A DNA stretch of 64,000 bases, taken from Flavobacterium alkalisoli (GTDB lineage Bacteria > Bacteroidota > Bacteroidia > Flavobacteriales > Flavobacteriaceae). Both the position numbers and the translations under genes were made by a program. Below are positions 25,987 to 35,431 of this stretch, piece by piece (the stretch's first letter is position 1; each line of letters opens with the position of its first letter). The stretch spans positions 744,001 through 808,000 of the forward strand of contig NZ_CP042831.1 in NCBI RefSeq assembly GCF_008000935.1, in the 5' to 3' direction. The notes beneath the pieces were generated by a model, which saw only the letters and a program-made list of their open reading frames with translations, had not been told where the DNA came from and ran no database searches.

Positions 25987-27192
25987 ATGGCAACAGGCGT
26001 ACTGCAATATAAAAAGCAGTATAAGGATGTAAAAGTCTCTTATCTAAAAAGGGTACGATGGGCCGTATCGCTGTATTACTTTTCTATGGGCCTTTGTTTT
26101 GCCACATGGGCAAGCCGTATACCTGATATTAAGACATCCCTTGGCCTGTCTGAAGCCGATTTGGGTACCGTATTGTTTGCCATTCCGTTTGGGCAGCTGT
26201 TTATCATGCCTTTCTCAGGAAGGCTTGCCTCAAAGTACGGAAGCCATAAAACAGCCGTAATAGGTATAAGCCTATATGTTATAAGTCTTACCACCTTAGG
26301 TTTGGGTACAGAACGCTGGCATTTGCTGTTAGCCCTGTTCTTTTTTGGTATGTGCAGTAACCTTACCAATATCTCGGTAAACACTCAGGGCATTTATGCC
26401 GAAGGGCTTTACAAGCGCGCAATCATGTCATCTTTTCACGGGGCATGGAGTATCGCCGGTTTTACCGGGGCAGTAATAAGTCTGGGAATGACAGCACTGC
26501 ATTTAAGTCCTTTAGTGCATTTCATTATAGTGTCATCTGTTTTACTTATTGTTGTAGCCACTAACTTTAAATATCTTGTAAGGGTTAAAAATAAACCTAC
26601 AGAACAAACTAAGAAAAAAGGCTTCCCCAAGCTTAACCCTACACTTATGTGGCTGGGCGTTATAGGCTTTTGCTGTATGCTTAGTGAAGGTATTATGTTT
26701 GACTGGAGCGGAGTGTATTTTAAAGACGTTGTAAAAGCACCTGCAAGTCTGGTAGTTTTAGGCTATACTTCATTTATGCTTATGATGGCTACAGGCCGTT
26801 TTTTAGGCGACCGGGTAGTCCAGCGTTTTGGGCGTAAAAAGGTATTACAGGTAAGCGGCTGCCTTATTTCGGTAGGGTTATTAAGCGCCGTTTTACTTCC
26901 TTATATAGTAACTGCTGCCCTCTCATTTATGCTTGTGGGGATAGGTGTTTCTACAATTGTACCAACGGTTTACAGCCTTGCGGGGCGCACTCCCGATATT
27001 GCTCCCAGTATAGCACTTACCATGGTATCGAGCATCAGCTTTTTAGGGTTTATGTTAGGCCCTCCGGTTATTGGTTATATTGCCGAAGCATTCGGACTTA
27101 AAATTTCTTTTGCGATAATCGGTATCTTTGGGTTTGGTATTACCATAATGGTAACGAGAATCAAATCCATAGGTCACCTTTTTATCCGATAA
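25987..27192 (+). CDS. MFS transporter (fucose-permease-like group)
   Basis: 401 residues from the ATG at 25987; a TTG at 25966 would add seven residues but is a poorer start. Twelve hydrophobic segments are visible, with the MFS loop motif GRLASKYGSHKTA after the second and DRVVQRFGRKKVL after the eighth. Similar proteins take up or export sugars and small metabolites. It is 136 nt after the aldo-keto reductase gene and 32 nt before the second one, so it probably belongs to the same catabolic or detoxifying group. Confidence 0.85.
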   Translation: MATGVLQYKKQYKDVKVSYLKRVRWAVSLYYFSMGLCFATWASRIPDIKTSLGLSEADLGTVLFAIPFGQLFIMPFSGRLASKYGSHKTAVIGISLYVISLTTLGLGTERWHLLLALFFFGMCSNLTNISVNTQGIYAEGLYKRAIMSSFHGAWSIAGFTGAVISLGMTALHLSPLVHFIIVSSVLLIVVATNFKYLVRVKNKPTEQTKKKGFPKLNPTLMWLGVIGFCCMLSEGIMFDWSGVYFKDVVKAPASLVVLGYTSFMLMMATGRFLGDRVVQRFGRKKVLQVSGCLISVGLLSAVLLPYIVTAALSFMLVGIGVSTIVPTVYSLAGRTPDIAPSIALTMVSSISFLGFMLGPPVIGYIAEAFGLKISFAIIGIFGFGITIMVTRIKSIGHLFIR

Positions 27193-27224
27193 ATCAATTA
27201 ATAATAAAAACATTCAGCTAAAAA

Positions 27225-28220
27225 ATGGAATACAGAAAAATAGGAAACTCTGACTTAAAATTATCAGCAATAACTTTTGGCGCATGGGCTGCCGGAGGAT
27301 GGATGTGGGGTGGCACCGAGCGTAAAGATGCCATACATGCCATTCAGGCTTCTTATGACGAAGGTGTAACTTCTATAGACACCGCGCCCATTTACGGGCA
27401 GGGCGACAGCGAAGAGATTGTTGCCGAAGCTGTTCAGGGTATTTCCCGCGACAAAGTAGAGATCATTACAAAATATGGTATGCGTTGGGATCTGGCTAAA
27501 GGTGACTTTGCCATGAGCAGCAAAAACAATTTGGGTCAGGATATCGATATTTATAAATATGCCGGAAAGGAAAGCATAATCAAAGAGTGTGAAGACAGCC
27601 TTAGAAGGTTAAAGACCGACTATATTGACCTCTACCAAATACACTGGCCGGACAGCACTACTCCTATCCAGGAAAGTATGAAAGCGGTTGCCCAACTTAT
27701 AAAAGAAGGTAAAGTACGCCATGCAGGAGTTTGTAATTACAATGCAGCACAGGTTCAGGAAGCTGATAAATATGTAAACATAGTATCAGACCAGGTGCCT
27801 TACAGTATGGTTAAACGTGATATAGAAAGGGAGCTTATTCCTTATACTATTGAGTCAGCCAAATCTATTATTGCCTACAGCCCGCTGGAACGTGGTCTTT
27901 TAACCGGAAAAATGCAGCCGGGACATCAGTTTGAGGAAGGTGACCACCGCGCCAAACTTTACTTCTTTAAAGATGAAAACCTGAAACGTACTAACGAATT
28001 CCTTACTAAGATTAAGCCTCTGGCGGATGATAAAAATGCTACGCTTTCTCAGTTAGTATTACGTTGGACAATAGAGCAGCCGGGCATTACCATTGCACTT
28101 GCCGGAGCAAGAAATGCACAGCAATCGGTACAAAACGCCAAGGCGATTAACGTAAAACTTAATAAAGAAGAAATAGATTTTATAACCACCGAGCTTAATA
28201 AGCTGGAGCTGGTAAAATAA
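27225..28220 (+). CDS. Aldo/keto reductase (second copy in the group)
   Basis: 331 residues. Catalytic Asp and Tyr in SIDTAPIYGQGDSEE, Lys in VEIITKYGMRW and His in YQIHWPDSTTP. It differs from the 24897 enzyme by an insertion around residues 92-112 and by its C-terminus, so it is not a recent duplicate. It is probably an NADPH-dependent reductase of a sugar or aldehyde. It ends in a terminator at 28221-28249, closing the plus-strand group that begins at 22705. Confidence 0.9.
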   Translation: MEYRKIGNSDLKLSAITFGAWAAGGWMWGGTERKDAIHAIQASYDEGVTSIDTAPIYGQGDSEEIVAEAVQGISRDKVEIITKYGMRWDLAKGDFAMSSKNNLGQDIDIYKYAGKESIIKECEDSLRRLKTDYIDLYQIHWPDSTTPIQESMKAVAQLIKEGKVRHAGVCNYNAAQVQEADKYVNIVSDQVPYSMVKRDIERELIPYTIESAKSIIAYSPLERGLLTGKMQPGHQFEEGDHRAKLYFFKDENLKRTNEFLTKIKPLADDKNATLSQLVLRWTIEQPGITIALAGARNAQQSVQNAKAINVKLNKEEIDFITTELNKLELVK

Positions 28221-28249
28221 AAAAAAGAGGCTTTCAGCCTCTTTTTTTA
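28221..28249. terminator. Terminator after the aldo/keto reductase
   Basis: Stem GAGGCT/AGCCTC extended by A and T runs, loop TTC, followed by seven T on the plus strand and preceded by an A run, so it can work in both directions. Confidence 0.88.
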
Positions 28250-28255
28250 TCTTTT

Positions 28256-28325
28256 GTCATTTCGATACAAAGCACAGCGAAGTATTAGAGATTTCTCCCT
28301 GCATTTCATTACGGTTCGAAATGAC
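28256..28325. repeat. REP-like intergenic element, copy 1
   Basis: Begins with GTCATTTCGA and ends with the exact inverted copy TCGAAATGAC, with AGCACAGCGAAG and AGATTTCTCC inside. A related sequence lies at 39054-39095. Elements starting TCATTTCGA with GCGAAG and AGAAATCTC cores are scattered between genes in many flavobacterial genomes. It lies between a terminator and the M1 peptidase gene. Confidence 0.7.
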
Positions 28326-28338
28326 AGCTATGCACTTT

Positions 28339-30252
28339 TTATTCCTTTATAAATTTAAGGGTTGCTTTACCCCCGTTTGTTATCAGGTTTATAAAATGGA
28401 TTCCCGGTGAAAGCTGCGACACATTCCATTGTGTTTGCGGGCCTGTTTCCATTTCCCTTTGCCCTAACACATTATAAAATACTGCTTTTTGTATGGTTGC
28501 ATTTTGTGGCAGGGTAATATGTAATTCATCCTTAACAGGATTAGGATACAGCTTTACCTGAGAAAGGTTAAACTGTGGCCTGCTTAAAAACGCGCTGTTA
28601 GAACAGATGATATCTTTTTCAGGATCAAATTCAAATCCGGCAACGGCAAAAGGTACATTGACCGTAAATTCCTGTCCACTGAAGGTATTGTCCAGTAGTA
28701 CATCAAAAGTTTCGCCTTCGCTGCTTAGCAGCCTTACTTTTACAGGCATTTCAAAAAAGTCAACCGAATTATGCGACTGCTGTTGGTTAATAGTAATCTT
28801 TGCCTGTCCGCCACCTAAATCCTGTGTTGTAACATCATAAATAGGATAACCCTGATTGTACACCCAGTCGTTAAAAAACTCTGTCAGGTCCATTCCCGAG
28901 GCAGCTTCAAGGTGCGCCTGTAAATCGGGTGTGGTAGCATAGCTGTAGGCCAGTGCTTCATCATCAAGATAATTACGTATTCCCTCAAAAAAATCCTCAT
29001 CACCTAATACATAACGAAGCATGCTCACTACCATAGCCCCTTTATTATAACTAAGCCTGCTACTAAAAATACGCCCTACATCATTAAGCTGGCTTTCCGG
29101 TATGTAAACACTGCCACCCGGTGCCGAGGTAATGTTTATTATTCTTTCCCCTTTCCAGTTTACAAAACTAAAATCGCCATCAAGCTCTTTTATAACAAGG
29201 CCCGAAAGGTAAGTAGCAAAACCTTCGTTAAGCCATATATCGCTCCATGATCCGCAGGTAACCTTATCTCCAAACCACTGATGCCCCAATTCGTGGGCTA
29301 TGAGGTTCCTTCCGAAGTTTACCATAAACGATACTGTGGTATGCTCCATACCCCCGTTTATGTTGCATTGGGCATGACCATACTTTTCATTAGAAAAAGG
29401 ATAGGTTTCAAACAGGTTTTCAAACAGGCTCATAATAGCCGGTGTTACGGCAAGCTGCTGTTGGGCAGTTTCAAAATTCTCCGGATAGATATAGTTCACT
29501 ATCGGAAAAGTATTAGGAGCCGTACCCGCCTGTTGAGTATAGATACTGTACTCGGTAACTGCAATGGCAATAAGGTATGCCGGAATAGGGTATTCGTGCT
29601 TAAAATGTGTTGTTTTAAATCCTCCGCCATCCAGTTCCTGTGACTGCTCTACACCGTTAGAAACACTGGTATATTGTTGTGGAGCCGTTATATACACATC
29701 TATACTGTCTATCTTATCATTAAGATCCTGCTTGCATGGCCACCAGTCTTTTGCTCCATAGGGTTCAGACAACGTACTCATTACAGGTATCCCATTGTGT
29801 GTGGAAAGGTTAAAAGCCTCTTCCTGTGTGGAAGGTGATCCCGAATAGTTTATGGTAACCGTACCTTCCTCTCCCTGTAGCTGTAGCTGTGGAAGGGTTA
29901 TTACAAGTTCATTCCCACCCTGGGTAAAGCTAAGGTTGGTATTGCCCTGCTTAACCGAGCTTACCGAAAGCTGACTTGTAAGATCGAAAGTAATGGTCGT
30001 CATATCCTCCAGTGCAATATAATTTGTGGTTACACTGCCTGTTATAAAAAACACAGCAGGGTCTACCGTAAATTCAAGCCTGTGGTAGGTAATGTCATAA
30101 TTTTGGGTATCAGGATTTGTAGAAAGATCCTTTAGTGTAAAAGCCGATTTCATTTCGGCTTCGGCAATCTGTTGTATCTCTGTATCAGAGCCTTGAGAAA
30201 AGGCCGTAAAAAAGGCAAGTAATCCTAAAACAGTAAGTATATTTCTTCTCAT
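28339..30252 (-). CDS. Secreted M1-family metallopeptidase with type IX secretion signal
   Basis: 637 residues from the ATG at 30252, which places a signal peptide (RRNILTVLGLLAFFTAFSQ) at the start; the upstream extension to 30342 lacks such a signal. The zinc site is HELGHQWFGD, with the third ligand in WLNEGFATYLS. The exopeptidase motif reads GGMEH where GAMEN is usual. The C-terminus LYPNPVKDELHITLP up to the final LKFIKE is a type IX secretion sorting domain, so the enzyme is exported to the surface or medium. It probably cleaves amino acids from peptides. It is a single gene, divergent from serS. Confidence 0.92.
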   Translation of the reverse strand: MRRNILTVLGLLAFFTAFSQGSDTEIQQIAEAEMKSAFTLKDLSTNPDTQNYDITYHRLEFTVDPAVFFITGSVTTNYIALEDMTTITFDLTSQLSVSSVKQGNTNLSFTQGGNELVITLPQLQLQGEEGTVTINYSGSPSTQEEAFNLSTHNGIPVMSTLSEPYGAKDWWPCKQDLNDKIDSIDVYITAPQQYTSVSNGVEQSQELDGGGFKTTHFKHEYPIPAYLIAIAVTEYSIYTQQAGTAPNTFPIVNYIYPENFETAQQQLAVTPAIMSLFENLFETYPFSNEKYGHAQCNINGGMEHTTVSFMVNFGRNLIAHELGHQWFGDKVTCGSWSDIWLNEGFATYLSGLVIKELDGDFSFVNWKGERIINITSAPGGSVYIPESQLNDVGRIFSSRLSYNKGAMVVSMLRYVLGDEDFFEGIRNYLDDEALAYSYATTPDLQAHLEAASGMDLTEFFNDWVYNQGYPIYDVTTQDLGGGQAKITINQQQSHNSVDFFEMPVKVRLLSSEGETFDVLLDNTFSGQEFTVNVPFAVAGFEFDPEKDIICSNSAFLSRPQFNLSQVKLYPNPVKDELHITLPQNATIQKAVFYNVLGQREMETGPQTQWNVSQLSPGIHFINLITNGGKATLKFIKE

Positions 30253-30365
30253 TAAAGCTATTTTTTTCAAATGTAAACAGAAAAACCTGTTTTTTAGCGC
30301 CTTAATTCTTAAAAAACCATACTTTAAACTTTGGTTAGGCACGGGTATTAATTAAAACAATTCAT

Positions 30366-30373
30366 TAAATTTG
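30366..30373 (+). promoter_or_regulatory. Candidate -7 element of serS
   Basis: TAAATTTG fits TAnnTTTG exactly and lies 24 nt before the serS start. No TTTG box is found at the standard distance, so only the -7 element is supported. Confidence 0.4.
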
Positions 30374-30397
30374 CTCACTTTATAAAAAACCATATCC

Positions 30398-31669
30398 ATG
30401 TTACAGACAGTATTTATCAGAGAAAACAGAGAGAAAGTAATTGAGGCTTTGGGCAAAAGGAACATTGATGCTACCGAAATGGTAGATGAGGTAATTGCCC
30501 TTGATGAAAAAAGAAGGTCTACCCAGGTAGAGCTTGATACTGTTTTATCGGAATCCAACAAGCTATCTAAAGACATTGGAGAAATGATGAAGGCAGGCGA
30601 AAAAGAAAAAGCATTGCTTTTAAAAGAAAAAACAGGCCAGCTTAAAGAGCAGAGTAAAGAACTTAGCGAAGAGCTTAATAAAGTTTCGGATGAACTGCTA
30701 CAGGTACTTTACAAACTGCCTAACCTACCGGCAGATATTGTTCCTGCAGGTAAAACCCCTGAGGATAACCTTGAGGTACACCGCGAAGGTGATATCCCTC
30801 AGCTTTTTGAAGGTGCCCTGCCACACTGGGAACTGGCTAAAAAATATGACATTATCGATTTTGAATTAGGTAACAAGATTGCCGGAGCAGGCTTCCCTGT
30901 ATACAAAGGTAAGGGAGCAAGGCTGCAACGTGCGCTTATTACTTATTTCCTAGACAAAAATACAGATGCAGGCTACAAAGAGTATCAGGTACCTCACCTT
31001 GTTAACGAGGCATCAGGATACGGTACAGGCCAGCTTCCAGACAAAGAAGGCCAAATGTACCATGTAGGCCTTGACGATATGTACCTTATCCCTACGGCTG
31101 AGGTTCCGGTAACTAACTTTTTCCGTGATGTTATCATCCCTGAAAATGAACTTCCGGTACTTTGTACAGCATATACTCCGTGTTTTAGGAGAGAAGCGGG
31201 ATCTTATGGTGCACACGTTCGCGGACTTAACCGCCTTCACCAGTTTGACAAGGTAGAGATTGTTCGTGTAGAGCACCCTGACAACAGCTATGCAGCGCTG
31301 GATGGCATGGTAGAGCACGTAAAAACACTTTTACAGGAATTAAAGCTTCCATACAGGATCTTAAGATTATGTGGTGGCGACATGGGCTTTACATCGGCAC
31401 TTACTTATGATTTTGAAGTATTCTCAACTGCTCAGGACCGTTGGCTGGAAATCAGCTCGGTTTCTAACTTTGAGACCTTCCAGGCAAACAGGCTAAAGCT
31501 TCGTTTCCGTGATAAGGACAACAAAAACCATTTGGCACACACCCTTAACGGAAGCTCACTGGCATTACCAAGGGTACTTGCGGGTATACTTGAAAATTAC
31601 CAGACTCCTGAGGGTATTGTGGTTCCGGAAGTTTTACGCCCATACACTGGTTTTGATATTATAAATTAG
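30398..31669 (+). CDS. serS: Seryl-tRNA synthetase
   Basis: 423 residues, the usual length. The N-terminal coiled-coil arm (about residues 28-105) binds the long variable arm of tRNA-Ser. Class II motifs follow: motif 2 in FRREAGSYGAHVRGLNRLHQFDKVE and motif 3 in LNGSSLALPRVLAGILENYQ. It charges tRNA-Ser with serine in the cytosol. The stop codon lies inside the first copy of a 25-bp direct repeat (31664-31688), and a terminator follows at 31688-31729. Confidence 0.97.
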   Translation: MLQTVFIRENREKVIEALGKRNIDATEMVDEVIALDEKRRSTQVELDTVLSESNKLSKDIGEMMKAGEKEKALLLKEKTGQLKEQSKELSEELNKVSDELLQVLYKLPNLPADIVPAGKTPEDNLEVHREGDIPQLFEGALPHWELAKKYDIIDFELGNKIAGAGFPVYKGKGARLQRALITYFLDKNTDAGYKEYQVPHLVNEASGYGTGQLPDKEGQMYHVGLDDMYLIPTAEVPVTNFFRDVIIPENELPVLCTAYTPCFRREAGSYGAHVRGLNRLHQFDKVEIVRVEHPDNSYAALDGMVEHVKTLLQELKLPYRILRLCGGDMGFTSALTYDFEVFSTAQDRWLEISSVSNFETFQANRLKLRFRDKDNKNHLAHTLNGSSLALPRVLAGILENYQTPEGIVVPEVLRPYTGFDIIN

Positions 31670-31688
31670 TAAATTTATTACTATACCA
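31664..31688. repeat. 25-bp direct repeat, copy 1 (at the serS stop)
   Basis: Begins AATTAGTAAATTT and ends TTACTATACCA, with an A at position 14. Copy 2 at 32475-32499 matches 24 of 25 bases. The two copies bracket 786 bp that hold a terminator and one orphan gene. Confidence 0.85.
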
Positions 31689-31729
31689 AAACGCGGATAA
31701 TGCTAAACCAGGTATTATCCGCGTTTTTT
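31688..31729 (+). terminator. Terminator of serS
   Basis: Stem AACGCGGATAAT/ATTATCCGCGTT, 12-nt loop, followed by TTTTTTATT. A strong rho-independent signal just after the serS stop. Confidence 0.9.
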
Positions 31730-31866
31730 ATTATAGCTTTCAAAAAACATAGCTTTACCGTAAACATGGTATCAAAACATTCAAGAATTGTACATAATAT
31801 TACTAATGATTATTTTTCAGTCTGTTTTCATGTAATTGTTTCAAATTAAGCTAAACCAATAAAACC

Positions 31867-32406
31867 ATGAGCAAAACAATTCATTTAATCATAATAATCA
31901 TTCTGGCTTTTTCAACTCTTACTTTCTGTTCTGCTAAATTCACTCAAAAGAAAGTAGAGTCTGAAAAATTGATTGAAAAAATAGAACTGATGGAAATTAT
32001 TTATAAAGATGAACTTAATCAGTTACTAGGAACAAACTTATTTAAAAAATATAACGATAAGTTTATAGGAGTAGTAGGTGGCAAAGTCAGTAACAACCTC
32101 TGCGCAGGAGTTATTGAGGGCATTAGGAATGATACAATATTTAACATATCATTCATGAGCAGAGATAATGATTTGCTTATGGTAAAAGAATTCCCAAAAT
32201 CAACTTTTTATTACAAAGATGAAGCGATTATTGAGGAATACATTATAGGACGAACGTATGCAGCTTGGATAAACGACTCCTGTATTTCTATAAATTTTGA
32301 GAAAATCCATCCGATAAAAATTGATACAATGAAGAATAAATTTAGTTATCATCAATGTAAAATTGAGAATCACGATTTTTTTCAAGCCTGTAATTATTCA
32401 AAATAA
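31867..32406 (+). CDS. Orphan exported protein of unknown function
   Basis: 179 residues. The N-terminus (KTIHLIIIIILAFSTLTFCSA) is a signal sequence; the Cys at residue 21 could be a lipidation site but the lipobox is imperfect. The rest contains a conserved-looking core (DEAIIEEYIIGRTYAAWIN) but no domain I recognise. The gene is AT-richer than serS and the 32508 gene and sits between two copies of a 25-bp direct repeat, which suggests insertion or a local duplication. No partner gene is near. Confidence 0.6.
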   Translation: MSKTIHLIIIIILAFSTLTFCSAKFTQKKVESEKLIEKIELMEIIYKDELNQLLGTNLFKKYNDKFIGVVGGKVSNNLCAGVIEGIRNDTIFNISFMSRDNDLLMVKEFPKSTFYYKDEAIIEEYIIGRTYAAWINDSCISINFEKIHPIKIDTMKNKFSYHQCKIENHDFFQACNYSK

Positions 32407-32474
32407 ATTGCCGGCAACGCTAAAGTTCACTTTACTAATCATGCCCTGTAACCAAAAGCTCAGTATATATATTT

Positions 32475-32499
32475 AATTAGTAAATTTGTTACTATACCA
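32475..32499. repeat. 25-bp direct repeat, copy 2
   Basis: Differs from copy 1 (31664-31688) at one base, A to G at position 14. That base turns TAAATTTA into TAAATTTG (32481-32488), a consensus Bacteroidota -7 box that may serve the gene starting at 32508. Confidence 0.85.
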
Positions 32500-32507
32500 T
32501 TATTGCT

Positions 32508-33221
32508 ATGAAAAAACCGTTTGCCTTTATCGCTCTTCTGGCATCAGCCATAGCATTTGCACAAAGTGCGGGTCCTGTTATACCCCAACAGGGTAAAACT
32601 ACAGAAGATTTTGTTCCTAAAGGCTGGAAAATTATCTCCTCTGCATCCGGTGACCTTAATAAGGATAAGGCGGAGGACATAGCAATGGTGATTGAAAATA
32701 CCGACTCAGCCAACTTTGTTACTAATGAAAATTTTGGCTCACAAATACTGAATCTAAATCCGCGTTATCTTCTTATCCTGTTTAAGGATAAAAAAGGTTA
32801 TATACTCAATACCCTGAACAAAAGTTTTATCCCTTCGCAAAACGACATAGAGTCTCCCTGCCTGGAAGACCCTCTTGCAGAAGCCGAAGAAATGTCAATT
32901 ACAAAAGGAGTGCTTAGCATAAACTTCCATACCTGGATGTCCTGCGGCAGTTATGGGATAAGCAGAGAAACATTTAGGTTACGCTATCAGGATAACAGGT
33001 TTGTGCTAATAGGCTATGACTTGTGGGAGTCCAGTAGGAACATTGGCGACATTACCGAAGTAAGTATTAATTTCCTTACGGGTAAAAAGAGTACAACGAC
33101 AGGAGAAAAATTATTTGATGACAATGACAACAGTTTAATTCAAACTACCTGGGAAGACATAGAAACAAATGAATTGATTAACTTAGCAAACCTGAAGTGG
33201 CCCAACGAAATTGAATTTTGA
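32508..33221 (+). CDS. Secreted protein of unknown function with a DxNxDxxxD-like loop
   Basis: 237 residues. Signal peptide KKPFAFIALLASAIAFAQ with cleavage after AQ. The early mature part has GDLNKDKAEDIAMVIEN, similar to calcium-binding FG-GAP-like loops, followed by sheet-rich sequence (FRLRYQDNRFVLIGYDLWES). Two cysteine-containing segments (SPCLEDPL, WMSCGSYG) could be disulphide-bonded in the periplasm. The TPR gene starts 1 nt after the stop, so they are cotranscribed. Function unknown. Confidence 0.75.
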   Translation: MKKPFAFIALLASAIAFAQSAGPVIPQQGKTTEDFVPKGWKIISSASGDLNKDKAEDIAMVIENTDSANFVTNENFGSQILNLNPRYLLILFKDKKGYILNTLNKSFIPSQNDIESPCLEDPLAEAEEMSITKGVLSINFHTWMSCGSYGISRETFRLRYQDNRFVLIGYDLWESSRNIGDITEVSINFLTGKKSTTTGEKLFDDNDNSLIQTTWEDIETNELINLANLKWPNEIEF

Positions 33222-33222
33222 T

Positions 33223-34998
33223 ATGAAAAAAGTATTTGCCCTTATAGCCTTTATGTGGTCGGTTGCGGTGCTTGCACAAAACGAGCAGCTGGCACAAAAC
33301 TATTTTGAAAAAGGCGAGTTTGAAAAAGCACTGGTTATCTATCAGGACCTTGATGCAAGGCATCAAAATAATACTTTTTTTATTCAGAAGATCATTGCCT
33401 GCTACCAGCAGCTGCAACAATATGGCGAAGCCGAAAAGCTTATTAACGAAAAACTTAAAAGCACCGAAAAACCTTACCTGTATGTAGAGCTTGGCTACAA
33501 CTATCAGTTACAGGGCGATAAGGAAAAGGCCGAAAAGAATTATAACAAAGCAATAGAAACCGTAGCACAAAACCCTTCAAACGTTTATGCCGTAGCTTCA
33601 ACTTTTGAACAGAAGGTACAGGTAGAAAAAGCACTTGAAGCTTACGAGACAGCCACCTCTATAAACAAAAGCCTGAATTTTGATTACCAAATGGCATTAC
33701 TACAGGGACAGTTAGGTAATATAGACCTGATGATAGAGCGACTGCTTAGCTACTCTTATAACAACAAACAGTCTTTGCCTGTTGTACAAAATCAGCTTTC
33801 CCGATTCATGAATGAGGAGAGCAACACTTTTAATACCTCTCTGCGCAAAGCACTCCTTGTAAATACCCAGAAAAACCAGGATATCTTTTGGAATCACTTC
33901 TTAAGCTGGTTTTATGTTCAGGAAAAAGATTATAGTAAAGCGTTTATTCAGGAAAAGGCCATTTTTAAACGTGACCCCGATACCTTTAACAATATTGTTA
34001 TACTGGCAAGGGTAGCAGCCGATGAAAACGAAACGGAAACCGCACGCGAGATATATGGCTTTGTACTTGAAAACACAACAGACCCTGACCTGCTGTTACA
34101 GGCACATGAATATCTTATTACGGCAGATATAAAAGACGGTACCGAGAAAGAATACCCTGCCATAGAGCAGCGCATAAACAACCTGCTTACAGAATATGGT
34201 ACCGGACCTACAACATTGGACCTGCAGATTCTTAAAGCTGACTTTGAAGCTTTTCATTTAAAAAACACGCAGGCCGGTATAAATACGCTTAACACCACAC
34301 TGGACCAACAGCTTAACCGTTACCAGAAAGCCAAAGTAAAAATGAAGCTTTCGGATATATTACTGCTGGATGAGAAATTCAATCAGGCAATTATTTATTA
34401 TGCCCAAATTGAAGACGATCTCAAAAATGATGCGGTAGCACACGAAGCCAGTCTTAAAGTAGCCAAGGCAAGTTATTTTAAAGGTGATTTTGAGTGGGCA
34501 CAAAAACAGCTCAAGGTTCTTAAGTCGTCATCATCGCAGTTAATTGCCAACGATGCCTTAGAGCTTTACCTGCTTATAATTGATAATACTGTAGAAGACA
34601 GCACCCAAACAGCCCTTAAAAAGTTTGCCCGTGCCGACTTTAAACTATACCAAAACAAAAAGACCGAAGCTCTAGATGCCTACAAGGATATACTGGCAAA
34701 CGACAAGACACAAAGCATTCAGGATGTTACCCTGCTTCGCATAGGCAGGCTGTATGAAGAACAAAAACAATATGACCTTGCCCTGCAATACTACAAGCAG
34801 ATTATAGACAATTATGCCGATGGCATTTATGTCGATGAGGCACTATTCTATTCGGCAGAGATATATAACAAACAGCTTGAAGATACCGGTAAGGCCATGC
34901 CTTTGTATGAAAAGGTGATTTTTAATCATCAGGACAGTATCCATTTTGTGGAGGCCAGAAAACAATACAGGCAGCTTAGGGGTGATGCAAACAGCTAA
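33223..34998 (+). CDS. Secreted TPR-repeat protein
   Basis: 591 residues from the ATG at 33223; the TTG at 33211 lies inside the upstream gene. A signal peptide (KKVFALIAFMWSVAVLAQ) is followed by tetratricopeptide-like helices throughout, for example AQNYFEKGEFEKALVIYQDLD, LGYNYQLQGDKEKAEKNYNKA and IGRLYEEQKQYDLALQYYKQ. Such periplasmic TPR proteins organise envelope complexes. It follows the 32508 gene by 1 nt. The partner is unknown. Confidence 0.85.
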   Translation: MKKVFALIAFMWSVAVLAQNEQLAQNYFEKGEFEKALVIYQDLDARHQNNTFFIQKIIACYQQLQQYGEAEKLINEKLKSTEKPYLYVELGYNYQLQGDKEKAEKNYNKAIETVAQNPSNVYAVASTFEQKVQVEKALEAYETATSINKSLNFDYQMALLQGQLGNIDLMIERLLSYSYNNKQSLPVVQNQLSRFMNEESNTFNTSLRKALLVNTQKNQDIFWNHFLSWFYVQEKDYSKAFIQEKAIFKRDPDTFNNIVILARVAADENETETAREIYGFVLENTTDPDLLLQAHEYLITADIKDGTEKEYPAIEQRINNLLTEYGTGPTTLDLQILKADFEAFHLKNTQAGINTLNTTLDQQLNRYQKAKVKMKLSDILLLDEKFNQAIIYYAQIEDDLKNDAVAHEASLKVAKASYFKGDFEWAQKQLKVLKSSSSQLIANDALELYLLIIDNTVEDSTQTALKKFARADFKLYQNKKTEALDAYKDILANDKTQSIQDVTLLRIGRLYEEQKQYDLALQYYKQIIDNYADGIYVDEALFYSAEIYNKQLEDTGKAMPLYEKVIFNHQDSIHFVEARKQYRQLRGDANS

Positions 34999-35006
34999 TT
35001 AAATTG

Positions 35007-35014
35007 TACCTTTG
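35007..35014 (+). promoter_or_regulatory. Candidate -7 element before the DUF4286 gene
   Basis: TACCTTTG fits TAnnTTTG and lies 50 nt before the start at 35065. No -33 box is clear. Confidence 0.35.
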
Positions 35015-35064
35015 CATCGGTTGTTCCAAATAACCGGTTTAACGAATTACCAAATTTACATTTC

Positions 35065-35385
35065 ATGATAATATATAACGTAACAATAAATATAGACGAT
35101 ACCGTACACGACCAATGGCTTAGCTGGATGAAGGACAAACACATACCGGAAGTACTTGCTACCGGAAAGTTTGTGAAAGCTAAAATGGTTAAGGTACTTA
35201 TCGTTGAGGAAATGGGTGGTACTACCTATTCTATACAGTACTTTGCAGAGAACAAACAGATGCTGGAAAGGTATTATCAGGAAGATGCACCTAAATTAAG
35301 GGAAGAAGGCCTAAGGCTTTTTGGTGACAAAATGCTTGCTTTCAGAACCGAACTGGAACTGTTACACGAGTTTAAACGCAATTAG
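35065..35385 (+). CDS. DUF4286-family protein
   Basis: 106 residues, a small ferredoxin-like alpha/beta protein. The opening MIIYNVTINIDDTVHDQWLS and the end KMLAFRTELELL are typical of the DUF4286 family, common in Bacteroidota and often next to rsmA. No catalytic residues are known for the family. It lies 46 nt before rsmA on the same strand and is likely cotranscribed with it. Confidence 0.85.
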   Translation: MIIYNVTINIDDTVHDQWLSWMKDKHIPEVLATGKFVKAKMVKVLIVEEMGGTTYSIQYFAENKQMLERYYQEDAPKLREEGLRLFGDKMLAFRTELELLHEFKRN

Positions 35386-35431
35386 CAACAACGCTGCCTG
35401 AAGCCTGTAGTGCTGCAGGCCTATATTTTTA

